A stretch of DNA of 64,000 nucleotides from Aquincolibacterium sp041674705 (GCA_041674705.1 JBAYVF010000001.1:130477-194476), one strand, 5' to 3'; counted from the first letter of the stretch, positions 34,936 through 44,402 are shown. The notes: generated from the letters alone by a model not told the origin. Made by a program: numbers and translations.

Positions 34936-35748
34936 CTAGCATTTTATCTTCAGATAATTCTTCACCCGGGTCTTCCAACCCCCAAGGCGCTTAGAACAAT
35001 CTTTTTCGGGCGGGGCATTTTTAACCCTGTTCTCAAGGACCTTTTTTGCTGCCCGGACGAATTCCTCTAGCGCATTCTCTTTTTTTTCAGGGGTCCGCAT
35101 TTCTTCCAGGACCTGGAGAAGCCCCCAGCCTTGTCCTTGGGATCTTTCGGTTTCAAGGATGCCCTCGCCTTTAAAATTCACATAATCAATAAGAGCGAAC
35201 ATTCCCTTGGGAGCATCGGCGATCCATTGGAATTTCAGTTCGATCCCCGGGCGTTTTTCCTCCGGGATTGCCGCCAACATCCGGGGAAGGATCCCTTTGA
35301 CTCTTTGAATAATGAATTGGGTTTGAAGCCCTTGGGTCTGGTTCAGGAAATTCTTGAGGGTCGTCATACGTTCACTTGAAAGATCGTTCAGGAACTCTTC
35401 GCGGTTTTTCCACGGGGCCTCCCGGGTTGGCAAGGCTTTGATCCACGCGGGGATTGTTGTTTTTTGAGCTTCCAGAAAGGAAAGAAAATCCGGGAACAGC
35501 TCCTGATAAGGGCCTTTTTTCCCTTGGGGGTACCAGATAAAGTGCCCGAGTCCGAACGAAGGAAAAGCCTCATCGGCGTTCCAGGTGACCATCCGTTCCA
35601 CACGGCTCGAACATTCGTTGAAGAAGATCATCTTTTGGAGGCAGCCCAGTTCATCGGCGGTCATCGGAGCGTCTGGGGATTGAGCCCGGAGGGGGAGCGA
35701 CGCAGAAAAGAAACACAGGAAAAAGAATACCGCTACGAATGATTTCAT
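34936..35748 (-). CDS. Exported protein of unknown function
   Basis: 270 residues with a signal peptide (about 1-23). The body has conserved-looking stretches FFNECSSRVERMVTWNADEAFPSFGLGHFIWYP and WIADAPKGMFALIDYVNFKGEG. Similar exported proteins seem widespread, and the Glu and the GLGHF/WG pattern recall lysozyme-like folds, but that is a guess. Single minus-strand gene between LptF/G and the HAD gene. Confidence 0.6.
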   Translation of the reverse strand: MKSFVAVFFFLCFFSASLPLRAQSPDAPMTADELGCLQKMIFFNECSSRVERMVTWNADEAFPSFGLGHFIWYPQGKKGPYQELFPDFLSFLEAQKTTIPAWIKALPTREAPWKNREEFLNDLSSERMTTLKNFLNQTQGLQTQFIIQRVKGILPRMLAAIPEEKRPGIELKFQWIADAPKGMFALIDYVNFKGEGILETERSQGQGWGLLQVLEEMRTPEKKENALEEFVRAAKKVLENRVKNAPPEKDCSKRLGGWKTRVKNYLKIKC

Positions 35749-35848
35749 AGCCTCCCCAGCGTCGAGCGTTTTAAAAATATTTTATGAGCGCTTGAGGGAT
35801 TTTAGTCCTGGGGTCTTCGAAATGCAATCGGAGAGTCAAAAAAAGAGG

Positions 35849-36841
35849 CTAAATCTTTAGGAGCCGGCAAAGATCCGCCGGAGTTCTAATGAAAAAATCG
35901 GGTTTGACGGTCTCGAGCTCTTTGGCGGCCTGGAAAGGATTGGCGGCGAGCATCGGGAAGGCGACGGAACGGATCGAGAGGGAGGCTTTCGCGCGGTTGG
36001 CGGCGAGGACATCATCGGGGAGATCGCCCACATAAAGAAATTTCTTTTTGGCGCCGAGGGCCTGCGCGGTTTTGAGAATGGAAAAAGGATGGGGCTTGCG
36101 CAAGGATTCTTTTTTCTCCCGCTCTTCTTTTTTGACGTCGTCCATCGTGGTCATTGCGTCAAAGAGGTCCGCGATGCCGAAATGCTTGAGCGCGTGGGAA
36201 GCTTCATAGAATGGCCGGCCGGTCGCGATGCCGAGTTTCAGGCCATGATTTTTGAGCTTTTCCAGGATCGGCCGTTTGAAAACAAGTTTTTCGCGATGAA
36301 TAAGTCCGCGTTTTTTCCAATAACGCATCCGGTTCATGGTCACACGCGGGAAAATGTCTTTGCCGAGATAGACTTCCTGAAAGATGCGGGCTACTTTCTC
36401 GATGGTGACCGTTGTGGGACGGCCGAAAAGGGCGGTAATGCCAGAGACCCTCAGAGGTCTTTGTTTGATGCTTTTGGCGAATTTTTCGATCGCGACCGAC
36501 TTCTTGAGCGCTTCAAGAGTTCTATTCTTGGACGGAAGCGATAGAAGATAGACGAGCAGGCCGTAGCAGCAGTCCCAATCGTCATTGAAACCTCCCAGAA
36601 GCTTGAATTGGTCTACGTCCCCGGGGGTGAGCAAGCTCGGGAACTTTCCTCCCGCCGACCGGCTGAAAAAGGGAATGGGACCATGCGTCAGATAGAGTTC
36701 TACGGTGTTACGGATGGCCTCAAGATACGATAAGCGGGTATCTACGAGGACATTGTCGATGTCAAAAATAATGGCGTCCGCCTGAACCTTTTCAACCGGG
36801 GGGTGTTGGACGGGCAATTTCGAAGGAACCTTCTGTTTCAT
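35849..36841 (-). CDS. HAD-IA hydrolase, TIGR01548-like
   Basis: 330 residues. Motif I IIFDIDNVLVDTRLSYLEAIRNTVELYL is the TIGR01548 (HAD-IA hypothetical 1) signature; motif II LGIATGRP, motif III Lys in LRKPHPF, motif IV YVGDLPDDVLAA. A long helical insert lies near 60-170. Substrate unknown. Motif I here is D-x-D, unlike the HAD at 31075. Confidence 0.85.
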   Translation of the reverse strand: MKQKVPSKLPVQHPPVEKVQADAIIFDIDNVLVDTRLSYLEAIRNTVELYLTHGPIPFFSRSAGGKFPSLLTPGDVDQFKLLGGFNDDWDCCYGLLVYLLSLPSKNRTLEALKKSVAIEKFAKSIKQRPLRVSGITALFGRPTTVTIEKVARIFQEVYLGKDIFPRVTMNRMRYWKKRGLIHREKLVFKRPILEKLKNHGLKLGIATGRPFYEASHALKHFGIADLFDAMTTMDDVKKEEREKKESLRKPHPFSILKTAQALGAKKKFLYVGDLPDDVLAANRAKASLSIRSVAFPMLAANPFQAAKELETVKPDFFIRTPADLCRLLKI

Positions 36842-36913
36842 GGAGCCAGTTTACGCCTCGAAGTGCGTCCTGTAAAGACTGATTTGGATTTCTGTTTGCC
36901 GTTGCAAGCGTAC

Positions 36914-36943
36914 TTGTGCGTTCGCGCGGAGCTGTGCTAATAT
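36914..36943 (+). promoter_or_regulatory. Promoter for tRNA(CAU) and tilS
   Basis: TTGTGC (36914-36919), 18 bases, TAATAT (36938-36943). The tRNA begins 60 bases downstream. Confidence 0.55.
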
Positions 36944-37003
36944 ACCCGCCCTGAACCCAGCGCAGTTCAGTCGTTTTTATTTTCCCTTCTTAAAAATTAT
37001 CAT

Positions 37004-37077
37004 GTCGGGGTAGCTCAGTTGGCTAGAGCGAGGGACTCATAAGCCCTAGGTCGCCAGTTCAATCCTGGCCCCCGACA
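37004..37077 (+). tRNA. tRNA with CAU anticodon (Met, or Ile2 if lysidine-modified)
   Basis: The acceptor stem GTCGGGG/CCCCGAC, D arm, anticodon loop CTCATAA (CAT at 37038-37040) and T arm GCCAG-TTCAATC-CTGGC fold well. The innermost anticodon pair is an A-G mismatch. No CCA is encoded. The tRNA is followed 51 bases later by tilS, the enzyme that converts CAU tRNA-Ile, so its identity needs care. Confidence 0.92.
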
Positions 37078-37128
37078 CTATTTTCGTTCTGGCGTACGCC
37101 GCGCACCTTATTTTTCCTCGGACGTGTT

Positions 37129-38145
37129 ATGAAGAAAAAGCAGTTTTCAGCTACAGCGTTGCTTTCACGCCTTGAAGCGCATCTCCGGGACAAACGATTC
37201 TTTAAGGCGCGTCAAAAAATCCTCGTTGCTTGTTCGGGCGGGCCGGATTCGGTCGCGCTTTTTCATCTCCTGCGATCCCTTGCGCCAAGACAGGGCTGGA
37301 AATTAGGATTGATCCACTTCAATCATCAGCTCCGGCCCGGTGCCGCAAAAAAAGACGAACAATCTGTTAAAAATCTTGCCCGGAAATTCAAGATCCCTTT
37401 TTTCCGAGGGACGGGGAACGTGGAACGGGAAACAAAAAAGACAAAAACGTCGATCGAGGAAGCCGCGCGTCAAATGCGCTACGATTTTTTTCTCCGGACT
37501 GCGCGGGCAGAAAAATTCCAGGCGATCGTATTGGCCCACACGCAAGATGATCAAGCTGAAACCGTGCTGATGCGGGTTCTTCAAGGGACAGGCCTGCGGG
37601 GTCTTCAGGGGATCCGCGAAAAGTTCAAAGCGGGCGGCACGACCCTGGTGCGACCGCTCCTCTCTTTCACCAAAAAAGAACTGCTGGGTTATCTGGCAAA
37701 AGAACGCATCCCATTCCGTTCGGACAAGTCGAACGACTCTTCGCGATTCGTCCGTAACCGCATTCGCCTGGAACTCATCCCGGGCCTTCAGCGTGATTTC
37801 AATCCACGGGTGGTCGAGGCTCTTTCGCGCATTCCCTCGATCGTGGCCGCAGAGAGCGCATTGATCGCAGAACTCGAAGAGAAGGCTTGGGAGAAAACGT
37901 TTAAAAAGATTCGCGGTGCCAAGGTAGAACTCCGCCGCTCGGTTTTTCTTAAATTCCCTGCAGCGCTTCAATTCCGCATCGTAGAAAAAGCTCTTAAGAG
38001 GCTCGATAAGCAAAGCGGCCTCTCATTTGAGGCTTGGGAGCGGATCCGCCAAGGGCTTACAAGGTCCCGCTACCGCTCGTCCCTTCCCAGGGATATCGAC
38101 TTTGAGCTAACCCCAAAAAATGTAACGATTTACAGGAAGCGGTAG
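37129..38145 (+). CDS. tilS: tRNA(Ile)-lysidine synthase
   Basis: 338 residues. ATP-binding PP-loop CSGGPDS at 35-41, HFNHQLRPGA, and the catalytic HTQDDQAETVLMRVLQGTGLRGLQG motif near 142-166; a helical C-terminal part follows, shorter than in E. coli TilS (432 aa). It makes lysidine at C34 of tRNA-Ile(CAU). Probably co-transcribed with the tRNA. Confidence 0.94.
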   Translation: MKKKQFSATALLSRLEAHLRDKRFFKARQKILVACSGGPDSVALFHLLRSLAPRQGWKLGLIHFNHQLRPGAAKKDEQSVKNLARKFKIPFFRGTGNVERETKKTKTSIEEAARQMRYDFFLRTARAEKFQAIVLAHTQDDQAETVLMRVLQGTGLRGLQGIREKFKAGGTTLVRPLLSFTKKELLGYLAKERIPFRSDKSNDSSRFVRNRIRLELIPGLQRDFNPRVVEALSRIPSIVAAESALIAELEEKAWEKTFKKIRGAKVELRRSVFLKFPAALQFRIVEKALKRLDKQSGLSFEAWERIRQGLTRSRYRSSLPRDIDFELTPKNVTIYRKR

Positions 38146-38160
38146 AGAGCATAATCAGGT

Positions 38161-38189
38161 TTGATATCTTCAATTTCCCATGCTAGACT
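38161..38189 (+). promoter_or_regulatory. Promoter for ftsH
   Basis: TTGATA (38161-38166), 17 bases, TAGACT (38184-38189), 46 bases ahead of the ftsH ATG. Confidence 0.65.
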
Positions 38190-38234
38190 ACGGCTCCTTT
38201 TTTCTGAAAAAAACAACAGAGATCCACGAATTCC

Positions 38235-40181
38235 ATGGCGAATCCTGTCAATAGCAGGCCAAAAAAGAACGGCTCACGGCCCAAAAATGGCCGGAAATTA
38301 CCTCCCAAGCCCGGCGAACCGGACCGCCGGCGGCTGATCGCTCTTTTCCTTATACCGCTTGGCATCTTTCTGATCCTTCAGGTTTTTGTATTTCCCAATT
38401 TCGAGCTCAAAGAACTCAGCTATTCCGAATTCTACCGGATGCTGGGGCGCAACACCGAAACCGGCGAGATCCTTTCCTGCGAACTTGTGGACAATGTGGT
38501 GCAGGGCAAGATGATCACAGGGTCCTACTTTCAAGTCCACATTCCCTACAATGACCCCGAGATCCTTCCGATGATCCGCAAGAACGTCGCGAATTTCACG
38601 GTCAGCCCGCCGCAAACTTTCTGGCGTAATTTCTTCGCGGGAATTTTTCCGACCCTTCTTCTGATCGGATTTTTCTGGTTTTTTGTCTATCGCGGCGTCC
38701 AGCAGGGCGGCGGCAAGGTCTTCTCATTCGGGAAATCACGCGCCAAGCTTGCAGATAAAGAAAAAAGCCTGATCACTTTCAAAGACGTTGCCGGTGTTGA
38801 AGAAGCCAAGGAAGAACTCCAGGAGATCATCGAGTTTTTGAAGGAACCCCTGCGGTTCACGAAGTTGGGCGGGCGCATTCCCAAGGGCGTCCTTTTGATG
38901 GGGCCCCCGGGAACGGGGAAAACGCTTCTCGCGAAGGCGGTGGCCGGCGAGGCCGAAGTGCCTTTTTATTCCATCAGCGGTTCGGATTTTGTGGAAATGT
39001 TCGTCGGTGTTGGCGCCGCGCGTGTGCGCGATCTTTTTGAACAAGCCAAGCGCTCGGCCAAAGCGGGCGGCAAAGGCGCGATCATTTTTATCGATGAGAT
39101 CGACGCCGTCGGCCGCCAGCGTTTCGCCGGGATCGGCGGCGGGCATGATGAGCGCGAACAGACCTTGAACGCGCTTTTGGTCGAAATGGACGGGTTTGAC
39201 ACGCATATCGGCGTGATCCTGATCGCTTCGACGAACCGTCCCGATGTGTTGGATCCCGCGCTGCTTCGTCCGGGCCGTTTTGACCGTCAAGTGGTTGTGC
39301 CGCTTCCGGATCTCGTGGGTCGTGAAGCGATCCTGAAGGTCCATGCCCTCAAGGTAAAATTGGATCCTATCGTTGATTTTAAAACAATCGCGAAACAAAC
39401 CACTTATTTTTCCGGCGCGGACCTTGCGAACCTTGTCAACGAGGCGGCCCTTCTGGCGGCGCGTCTCAATAAAGAAACGGTCGGGATGACCGAGCTTCAG
39501 GAATCCATCGAACGCGTCATGGCCGGGCCGCAGCGCAAGAGTAAAAAAGTTTCGGACAGGGAAAGGAAGATCGTGGCGCATCATGAATCCGGGCATGCGC
39601 TTGTGGCGCTCCTGACGCCCGGAGCCGATCCTGTCCACAAAGTGACGATCATTCCAAGAGGGATGGCCGGCGGCTATACGGTGAGTTTGCCGGAGGAAGA
39701 CCGCACGCTTCATAGCAGGACTTTCTTTTTAGCGGAGATCCCCGTTTTGATGGGCGGAAGGGTGGCCGAGGAAATTATTTTTGGAGATATCACGACCGGA
39801 GCTCACAACGATCTTCAAAAAGCGACCCAGATCGCTCGTGAAATGGTATGCCGGTTCGGGATGAGCGAGAAGATCGGCCCGATCGTTTTTGGCAAAGAAG
39901 GCGGGATGGTCTTTTTGGGCCGCGATCTCATGGATGAAAAGAATTATTCGGAGGACACCGCCCGGTTGATCGATGGGGAGGTGAAGCGGATCCTCGAGGA
40001 AGGTTACGAGCATGCGAAGAAGATCCTTACGGAGAACCGCGGCAAGCTCGAGGCTCTGGCGAAGTTGCTTCTCGAAAAAGAAACGTTAGATGCCGATGAG
40101 ATCAAAAATGTTACGGGCCTTGGGATCACACTTCCGCCGGTGGGCGGCGGGCCTTTGCCAGTTGGGACGCCCATCGCGTGA
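38235..40181 (+). CDS. ftsH: ATP-dependent zinc metalloprotease FtsH
   Basis: 648 residues. N-terminal membrane helix (about 34-52), periplasmic domain, second helix (about 132-153), AAA+ domain with Walker A GPPGTGKT (223-230), Walker B IIFIDEIDAVG, SRH region, then the zinc protease site HESGH (450-454). A long basic Lys/Arg/Pro-rich cytosolic head of about 33 residues precedes the first helix. Degrades membrane and regulatory proteins. Its stop overlaps the folP start (GTGA). Confidence 0.97.
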   Translation: MANPVNSRPKKNGSRPKNGRKLPPKPGEPDRRRLIALFLIPLGIFLILQVFVFPNFELKELSYSEFYRMLGRNTETGEILSCELVDNVVQGKMITGSYFQVHIPYNDPEILPMIRKNVANFTVSPPQTFWRNFFAGIFPTLLLIGFFWFFVYRGVQQGGGKVFSFGKSRAKLADKEKSLITFKDVAGVEEAKEELQEIIEFLKEPLRFTKLGGRIPKGVLLMGPPGTGKTLLAKAVAGEAEVPFYSISGSDFVEMFVGVGAARVRDLFEQAKRSAKAGGKGAIIFIDEIDAVGRQRFAGIGGGHDEREQTLNALLVEMDGFDTHIGVILIASTNRPDVLDPALLRPGRFDRQVVVPLPDLVGREAILKVHALKVKLDPIVDFKTIAKQTTYFSGADLANLVNEAALLAARLNKETVGMTELQESIERVMAGPQRKSKKVSDRERKIVAHHESGHALVALLTPGADPVHKVTIIPRGMAGGYTVSLPEEDRTLHSRTFFLAEIPVLMGGRVAEEIIFGDITTGAHNDLQKATQIAREMVCRFGMSEKIGPIVFGKEGGMVFLGRDLMDEKNYSEDTARLIDGEVKRILEEGYEHAKKILTENRGKLEALAKLLLEKETLDADEIKNVTGLGITLPPVGGGPLPVGTPIA

Positions 40182-41026
40182 TCTGGAAGATCCGGCAAAA
40201 CACCGTTTCTTTCGGCCGGACCCTTCTGATGGGGATCTTGAATATTACCCCGGATTCTTTTTTTGATGGCGGACGCTACCTCGATCCGGATGCCGCGAGC
40301 ACGCAGGCTTTAAGGCTCGTCGGGGAAGGCGCGGATATGCTCGATCTTGGCGCCGAGTCCACGCGGCCGGGAGCCGTGCCGGTCACCGAGCGGGAAGAGC
40401 TCGAGCGATTACTGCCGGTCCTGAAGCGGGTTCGCAAAGAAGTTTCAGTTCCCATTTCGATCGATACGGTCAGTCCGAAAGTTGCGAAAGAATGCCTCGA
40501 CGCGGGCGCCGACATCATTAATGACGTCAGCGGATTGAAGCGGTCGGGCCATGACATGGCGAAGGTCGTGAAGAAATTCGACGCGGGGCTTGTTTTAATG
40601 CACAGCCGCGGGACGCCGGAGACGATGCAGGCGCTCGCCAGTTACGGCGATGTTGTCACGGATGTGATGACGGAACTTCGCGAAAGCGTCAAACTTGCGG
40701 TGGATGCCGGGATCGAGCGTGAACAGCTCGTGGTCGATCCGGGGCTTGGTTTTGCCAAGACGACGGAACAGAACCTCGAGATCATGAAAAACCTCGGGGT
40801 GTTTCACAAGCTCGAGCTTCCCGTCATGCTCGGGCCGTCCCAGAAATCTTTTATCGGAAAAGTGACCGGGCGAGAAGTGAACGAACGGGAATTCGGGACC
40901 GCCGCATGCATCGCGGCAGCGGTAATGAACGGGATCCAGATCGTCAGGGTCCATGACGTCAAGGCGATGCGCGATGTCGTGCGTGTCACAGAATCCATTA
41001 AAAGGTTATCAAAAACGCCATCTTAA
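40178..41026 (+). CDS. folP: Dihydropteroate synthase
   Basis: 282 residues. LMGILNITPDSFFDGG, LDLGAESTRPGA, ISIDTVSPKVAKE, DIINDVSGL, LMHSRG, DPGLGFAKT and LGPSQKSFIGK are the ordered DHPS motifs. Condenses pABA with the pterin made by FolB. GTG start overlaps the ftsH stop, so the pair is coupled, as in many bacteria. Confidence 0.96.
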   Translation: MIWKIRQNTVSFGRTLLMGILNITPDSFFDGGRYLDPDAASTQALRLVGEGADMLDLGAESTRPGAVPVTEREELERLLPVLKRVRKEVSVPISIDTVSPKVAKECLDAGADIINDVSGLKRSGHDMAKVVKKFDAGLVLMHSRGTPETMQALASYGDVVTDVMTELRESVKLAVDAGIEREQLVVDPGLGFAKTTEQNLEIMKNLGVFHKLELPVMLGPSQKSFIGKVTGREVNEREFGTAACIAAAVMNGIQIVRVHDVKAMRDVVRVTESIKRLSKTPS

Positions 41027-41043
41027 AACAGTAACAGGGCTCG

Positions 41044-41146
41044 CCCCGTTAGAGTCTCAAATGACTTTGGCGGAGGAAAGAGCGATCGTTTTCAAGGTTT
41101 TTGGGGCAGAAAATTTTTTCAACATTTGGTTAAGACTCTAACGGGG
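41044..41146. repeat. Family B element with 14-bp terminal inverted repeats, copy B2
   Basis: CCCCGTTAGAGTCT (41044-41057) and AGACTCTAACGGGG (41133-41146) are exact complements. The inner two positions differ from copies B1 and B3, but the pairing is kept. The right end supplies the GGGGGA ribosome site for yebC. Confidence 0.8.
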
Positions 41147-41151
41147 GAACC

Positions 41152-41898
41152 ATGTCGGGACATTCAAAATGGGCGAGTATCAAGCATAAAAAGGCGATCG
41201 TGGACGCCAAACGCGGCCAGGTCTTTACGAAGTTCATCCGCGAGATCACGGTCGCGGCCAAAACAGGCGGCGGGGATTTGAACACCAACCCACGGCTTCG
41301 CACCGCTATTCAATCCGCCAAGGATTCCAACATGCCGGCCGACAACATCGATCGCGCGATCAAAAAAGGGACGGGCGAACTGGAAGGCGTGACCTATGAG
41401 GAAATTTCCTACGAAGGTTTTGGCCCCGAAGGCGCGGCAGTCCTGGTGGCTTGCCTGACGGACAATAAGAACCGCTCGGCTTCCGAGATCCGGAGTCTCT
41501 TCAACAAAAATGGCGGCAACATGGGAAGCGCCGGAACGGTGGCGTGGATGTTCGAGAAGAAAGGTTTTATCGTGATCGCAAAGACCGCGACCACCGAAGA
41601 CCAACTCATGGAAATCGCGCTTGGCGCCGGGGCCGAAGATATGACCTCGACCGAGACGATGTTTGAAGTGACGACGGCACCTCAGGATCTTTGGGCGGTC
41701 CGTGAGGCCATTGAAAAAGCGAAGATCAAGATCGAGAGCGCGAACCTCACCATGATCCCCAAAAATCTCGTGAGCGTATCGGCGGACACGGGGCGCAAGG
41801 TGATCCATCTGATTGAGGCCTTGGAAGAGCATGACGACGTCCAGAATGTTTATTCGAACGCGGATATCCCCGAAGAAGTGATGAAAGAACTTGCATGA
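41152..41898 (+). CDS. yebC: YebC/PmpR family protein
   Basis: 248 residues, standard size. MSGHSKWASIKHKKAIVDAKRGQVFTK, NMPADNIDRAIKKGTG and NKNRSASEIRSLFNKNGGNMG are family landmarks. Known members are transcription regulators or translation factors relieving polyproline stalls; EF-P is also encoded in this window. It is next to the ruv genes, as in many genomes. Ribosome site comes from the family B repeat. Confidence 0.96.
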   Translation: MSGHSKWASIKHKKAIVDAKRGQVFTKFIREITVAAKTGGGDLNTNPRLRTAIQSAKDSNMPADNIDRAIKKGTGELEGVTYEEISYEGFGPEGAAVLVACLTDNKNRSASEIRSLFNKNGGNMGSAGTVAWMFEKKGFIVIAKTATTEDQLMEIALGAGAEDMTSTETMFEVTTAPQDLWAVREAIEKAKIKIESANLTMIPKNLVSVSADTGRKVIHLIEALEEHDDVQNVYSNADIPEEVMKELA

Positions 41899-41980
41899 CA
41901 GACTTCAGACTTCAGACTGGAGACTACAGACTTAAAAACAAGTTTTTTCCTGTAGTCTGTAGTCTGTGGTCTGTGGTCTC
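41899..41980. repeat. Family D inverted repeat with 7-base units (CAGACTT type)
   Basis: Left arm CAGACTT, CAGACTT, CAGACTG, GAGACTA, CAGACTT; right arm GTAGTCT, GTAGTCT, GTGGTCT, GTGGTCT. It begins at the first base after the yebC stop and ends 22 bases before the ruvC ATG. Confidence 0.85.
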
Positions 41981-42001
41981 CGCGCGCAGGAGATTTGTTC
42001 C

Positions 42002-42493
42002 ATGCGCGTAATGGGTATTGACCCCGGCACGCACCGGACCGGCTTTGGGATCCTCGAATCTACCGGACGGAGTTACAAGCTTGTGATCTGCGGCACCATC
42101 CGTGCCGCCTCTAAAGATCCGATTGCCAAACGCCTCCTTCATATTTTTGAATCCCTCCAGAAAAATATCCAGAGTTACAAACCCGATGTCGTGGCGCTTG
42201 AGACTCTTTTTTTCGCCAAGGATGTTCGTGCGGTTGAACGGATCGGGGCGGCACGCGCTTGCGCTATGCTCGCGGCTTCTAAGCAGGGCATCGAAGTGAT
42301 AGAATACGCCCCGACGGCCGTAAAAAAGTCCGTGACCGGTAACGGCCGCGCGGCCAAAGAACAGGTGCAATTTATGGTGAAACGCCTTTTGAATCTGAAA
42401 GAAGCTCCGGCGCTTGACGCCTCCGATGCGCTTGCCGTCGCGATGTGCCATTTGCATTCTTCTAAACGAAAGGTTTTATGTACCACTACCTGA
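42002..42493 (+). CDS. ruvC: Holliday junction resolvase RuvC
   Basis: 163 residues. MRVMGIDPGTHRTGFGI (first catalytic Asp), LETLFF (Glu), and DASDALAVAMCH (the paired Asp) complete the active site; NGRAAKEQVQFMV is typical. Cuts Holliday junctions with RuvAB. AGGAGAT at 41988 supports ATG 42002. It overlaps ruvA by 16 bases. Confidence 0.97.
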   Translation: MRVMGIDPGTHRTGFGILESTGRSYKLVICGTIRAASKDPIAKRLLHIFESLQKNIQSYKPDVVALETLFFAKDVRAVERIGAARACAMLAASKQGIEVIEYAPTAVKKSVTGNGRAAKEQVQFMVKRLLNLKEAPALDASDALAVAMCHLHSSKRKVLCTTT

Positions 42494-43080
42494 ATGGAAA
42501 AATCGCGGAGAAGACGCCGACAGCGGCGATCCTGGATGTGAACGGGATCGGCTACGAGGTGCGTGTGTCGCTTTCCACGTTCTCAGGTCTTCCGAATCTT
42601 GGAGAAACTGTTAAGCTTTTTACGCATTTTGTCGTGCGTGAAGACGCCCAGTTGCTTTATGGCTTTGCCGCGGAAGAAGAGCGCGAAGCGTTCCGGCTTT
42701 TGATCTCCATTTCCGGAATCGGGCCGAAACTTGCAATCACATTACTTTCCGGCGTGACGCTTCCGGAGCTCAAGCGTGCCATTCAAGAAAAGAACATTCC
42801 GGTGCTGACGGCCATTTCCGGGATTGGACAGAAAACGGCGGAGCGCGTGATCATTGAATTGAAGGATAAGATCGGCAAAGCCGAAGTGTCGGCCGGCAAA
42901 GAGCTCATTCATGACGCGAGTGTTTCCGACCAGATGGTTGAGGATTCGGTCTCGGCGCTCGTTTCACTCGGTTATACCAAGCAGAAGGCGAAGGATGCAG
43001 TTCAGAAAACGCTGAAGGCCTTGCTTGGTAAAAAACCGACGGTGGAAGAGATCATTCGCAGCGCATTGAAGCACGTATGA
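42478..43080 (+). CDS. ruvA: Holliday junction branch migration protein RuvA
   Basis: 200 residues. OB domain (MYHYLNGKIAEKTPTAAILDVNGIGYEV), two HhH motifs (SGIGPKLAITLLSG, SGIGQKTAERVIIELKDK) and the small C-terminal RuvB-binding domain (DSVSALVSLGYTKQKAKDAVQ). Tetramer that binds four-way junctions. Confidence 0.97.
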   Translation: MYHYLNGKIAEKTPTAAILDVNGIGYEVRVSLSTFSGLPNLGETVKLFTHFVVREDAQLLYGFAAEEEREAFRLLISISGIGPKLAITLLSGVTLPELKRAIQEKNIPVLTAISGIGQKTAERVIIELKDKIGKAEVSAGKELIHDASVSDQMVEDSVSALVSLGYTKQKAKDAVQKTLKALLGKKPTVEEIIRSALKHV

Positions 43081-43094
43081 AAGTTTAGGACCTT

Positions 43095-44114
43095 ATGGTA
43101 GACGACAGAATGCTGGATCAGGAATTCAAGCCCGAAGAGATCGAGATCGAGGTTACCCTCCGTCCGGCCACGCTCGAGGAATTCATCGGGCAGACCGAGG
43201 TGAAGGACAATCTCAAGGTCGCCATCGAAGCCGCCACGCAACGCAAAGAATCGCTCGATCATATTCTCCTTTTCGGGCCTCCGGGCCTCGGGAAAACCAC
43301 ACTTGCCAATATCATCGCCAACCGCATGAGCGCCAAGATCCACCAGATATCGGGGCCGGTGCTGGAACGGGCGGGCGACCTGGCGGGCATTCTCACCAAC
43401 CTTGAAAAAGGTGACGTGCTTTTCATCGATGAGATCCACCGCATTCCTCATGTGGTGGAAGAATATCTTTATTCGGCCATGGAAGATTATTCGATCGAGA
43501 TCATGATCGATAAAGGACCTCATGCGCGATCCGTCAAGATGCAGCTGCCGCGCTTTACGCTGATCGGCGCCACGACCCGGAGCGGTCTTCTCACGGCGCC
43601 CCTGCGTTCGCGATTCGGGATCATTGAACGGCTGAACTATTATGAGAACGAAGATCTGGCCACGATCGTGAAACGTTCCGCAAAGATCCTGGAGATCGGG
43701 ATCGATGACAAGGGGGCTCACGAGATCGCCGGCCGTGCGCGCGGCACGCCGCGTATCGCGAACCGTCTTCTTCGCCGCGTGCGGGATTATGCGCAGGTCA
43801 AGGCCGACGGGAAGATCACGGCGGAGGTTGCGGACAAGGGGCTCAAGATGCTCGGGGTCGATCAGGAGGGCCTGGATCCCATGGACAAGCGCATTCTCAA
43901 GTACATTCTCAAAGAATGCAACGGCGGTCCGGTGGGCGTCAACAGCCTTGCCGTCGGCGTGGGAGAAGATGCCGAGACCCTCGAAGAAATTTACGAGCCC
44001 TACCTCATTCAGCGCGGTTTTATGAAGCGCACTTCGGCCGGCCGTGTGGTGACCGAGCTCACCTACCAACATTTCGGGCACAAGCCGCCCGCGTCTTCCA
44101 AGCAACTTTTTTAA
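43095..44114 (+). CDS. ruvB: Holliday junction helicase RuvB
   Basis: 339 residues. Walker A GPPGLGKT (61-68), Walker B FIDEIHR, sensor IGATTRSGLLTAPLRSRFG, and the C-terminal winged helix (GGPVGVNSLAV, EPYLIQRGFMKRTSAGR). Motor for branch migration; completes ruvCAB. Confidence 0.98.
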   Translation: MVDDRMLDQEFKPEEIEIEVTLRPATLEEFIGQTEVKDNLKVAIEAATQRKESLDHILLFGPPGLGKTTLANIIANRMSAKIHQISGPVLERAGDLAGILTNLEKGDVLFIDEIHRIPHVVEEYLYSAMEDYSIEIMIDKGPHARSVKMQLPRFTLIGATTRSGLLTAPLRSRFGIIERLNYYENEDLATIVKRSAKILEIGIDDKGAHEIAGRARGTPRIANRLLRRVRDYAQVKADGKITAEVADKGLKMLGVDQEGLDPMDKRILKYILKECNGGPVGVNSLAVGVGEDAETLEEIYEPYLIQRGFMKRTSAGRVVTELTYQHFGHKPPASSKQLF

Positions 44115-44185
44115 GGTGCTTCATAGATTTCTTGGAAGGTGCATCCGTGCCGTGTTATATTACGGCAAATCTCGAGAGGAGCCCT

Positions 44186-44401
44186 ATGAGCGACCTTGCA
44201 AAAACTCTGATCTTCTTCGGCCTGATCCTGGTAGGTATGGGGATCTTCGCGGCTATTTTTTCAAAGATTCCAATGCTTGGAAAACTCCCGGGCGACATCT
44301 TCCTCCGCAAGGGGAGCTTCGCTTTTTATTTACCCATCACTACTTGCATCCTGCTCAGCCTGATCCTCACGCTCGCTTTCACGCTTTTCGGAAAAAAATA
44401 A
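44186..44401 (+). CDS. DUF2905 small membrane protein
   Basis: 71 residues, two hydrophobic segments. KIPMLGKLPGDIFLRKGSFAFYLPITTCILLSLIL is the DUF2905 signature. GAGAGGA lies just before the ATG. DUF2905 genes often follow ruvB. Function unknown. Confidence 0.88.
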   Translation: MSDLAKTLIFFGLILVGMGIFAAIFSKIPMLGKLPGDIFLRKGSFAFYLPITTCILLSLILTLAFTLFGKK

Positions 44402-44402
44402 C

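Noticed and set aside
41899..41980. Possible CRISPR array at the CAGACTT repeats
   Set aside because: Units are only seven bases, contiguous without spacers, and arranged as two inverted arms. No cas genes are present.
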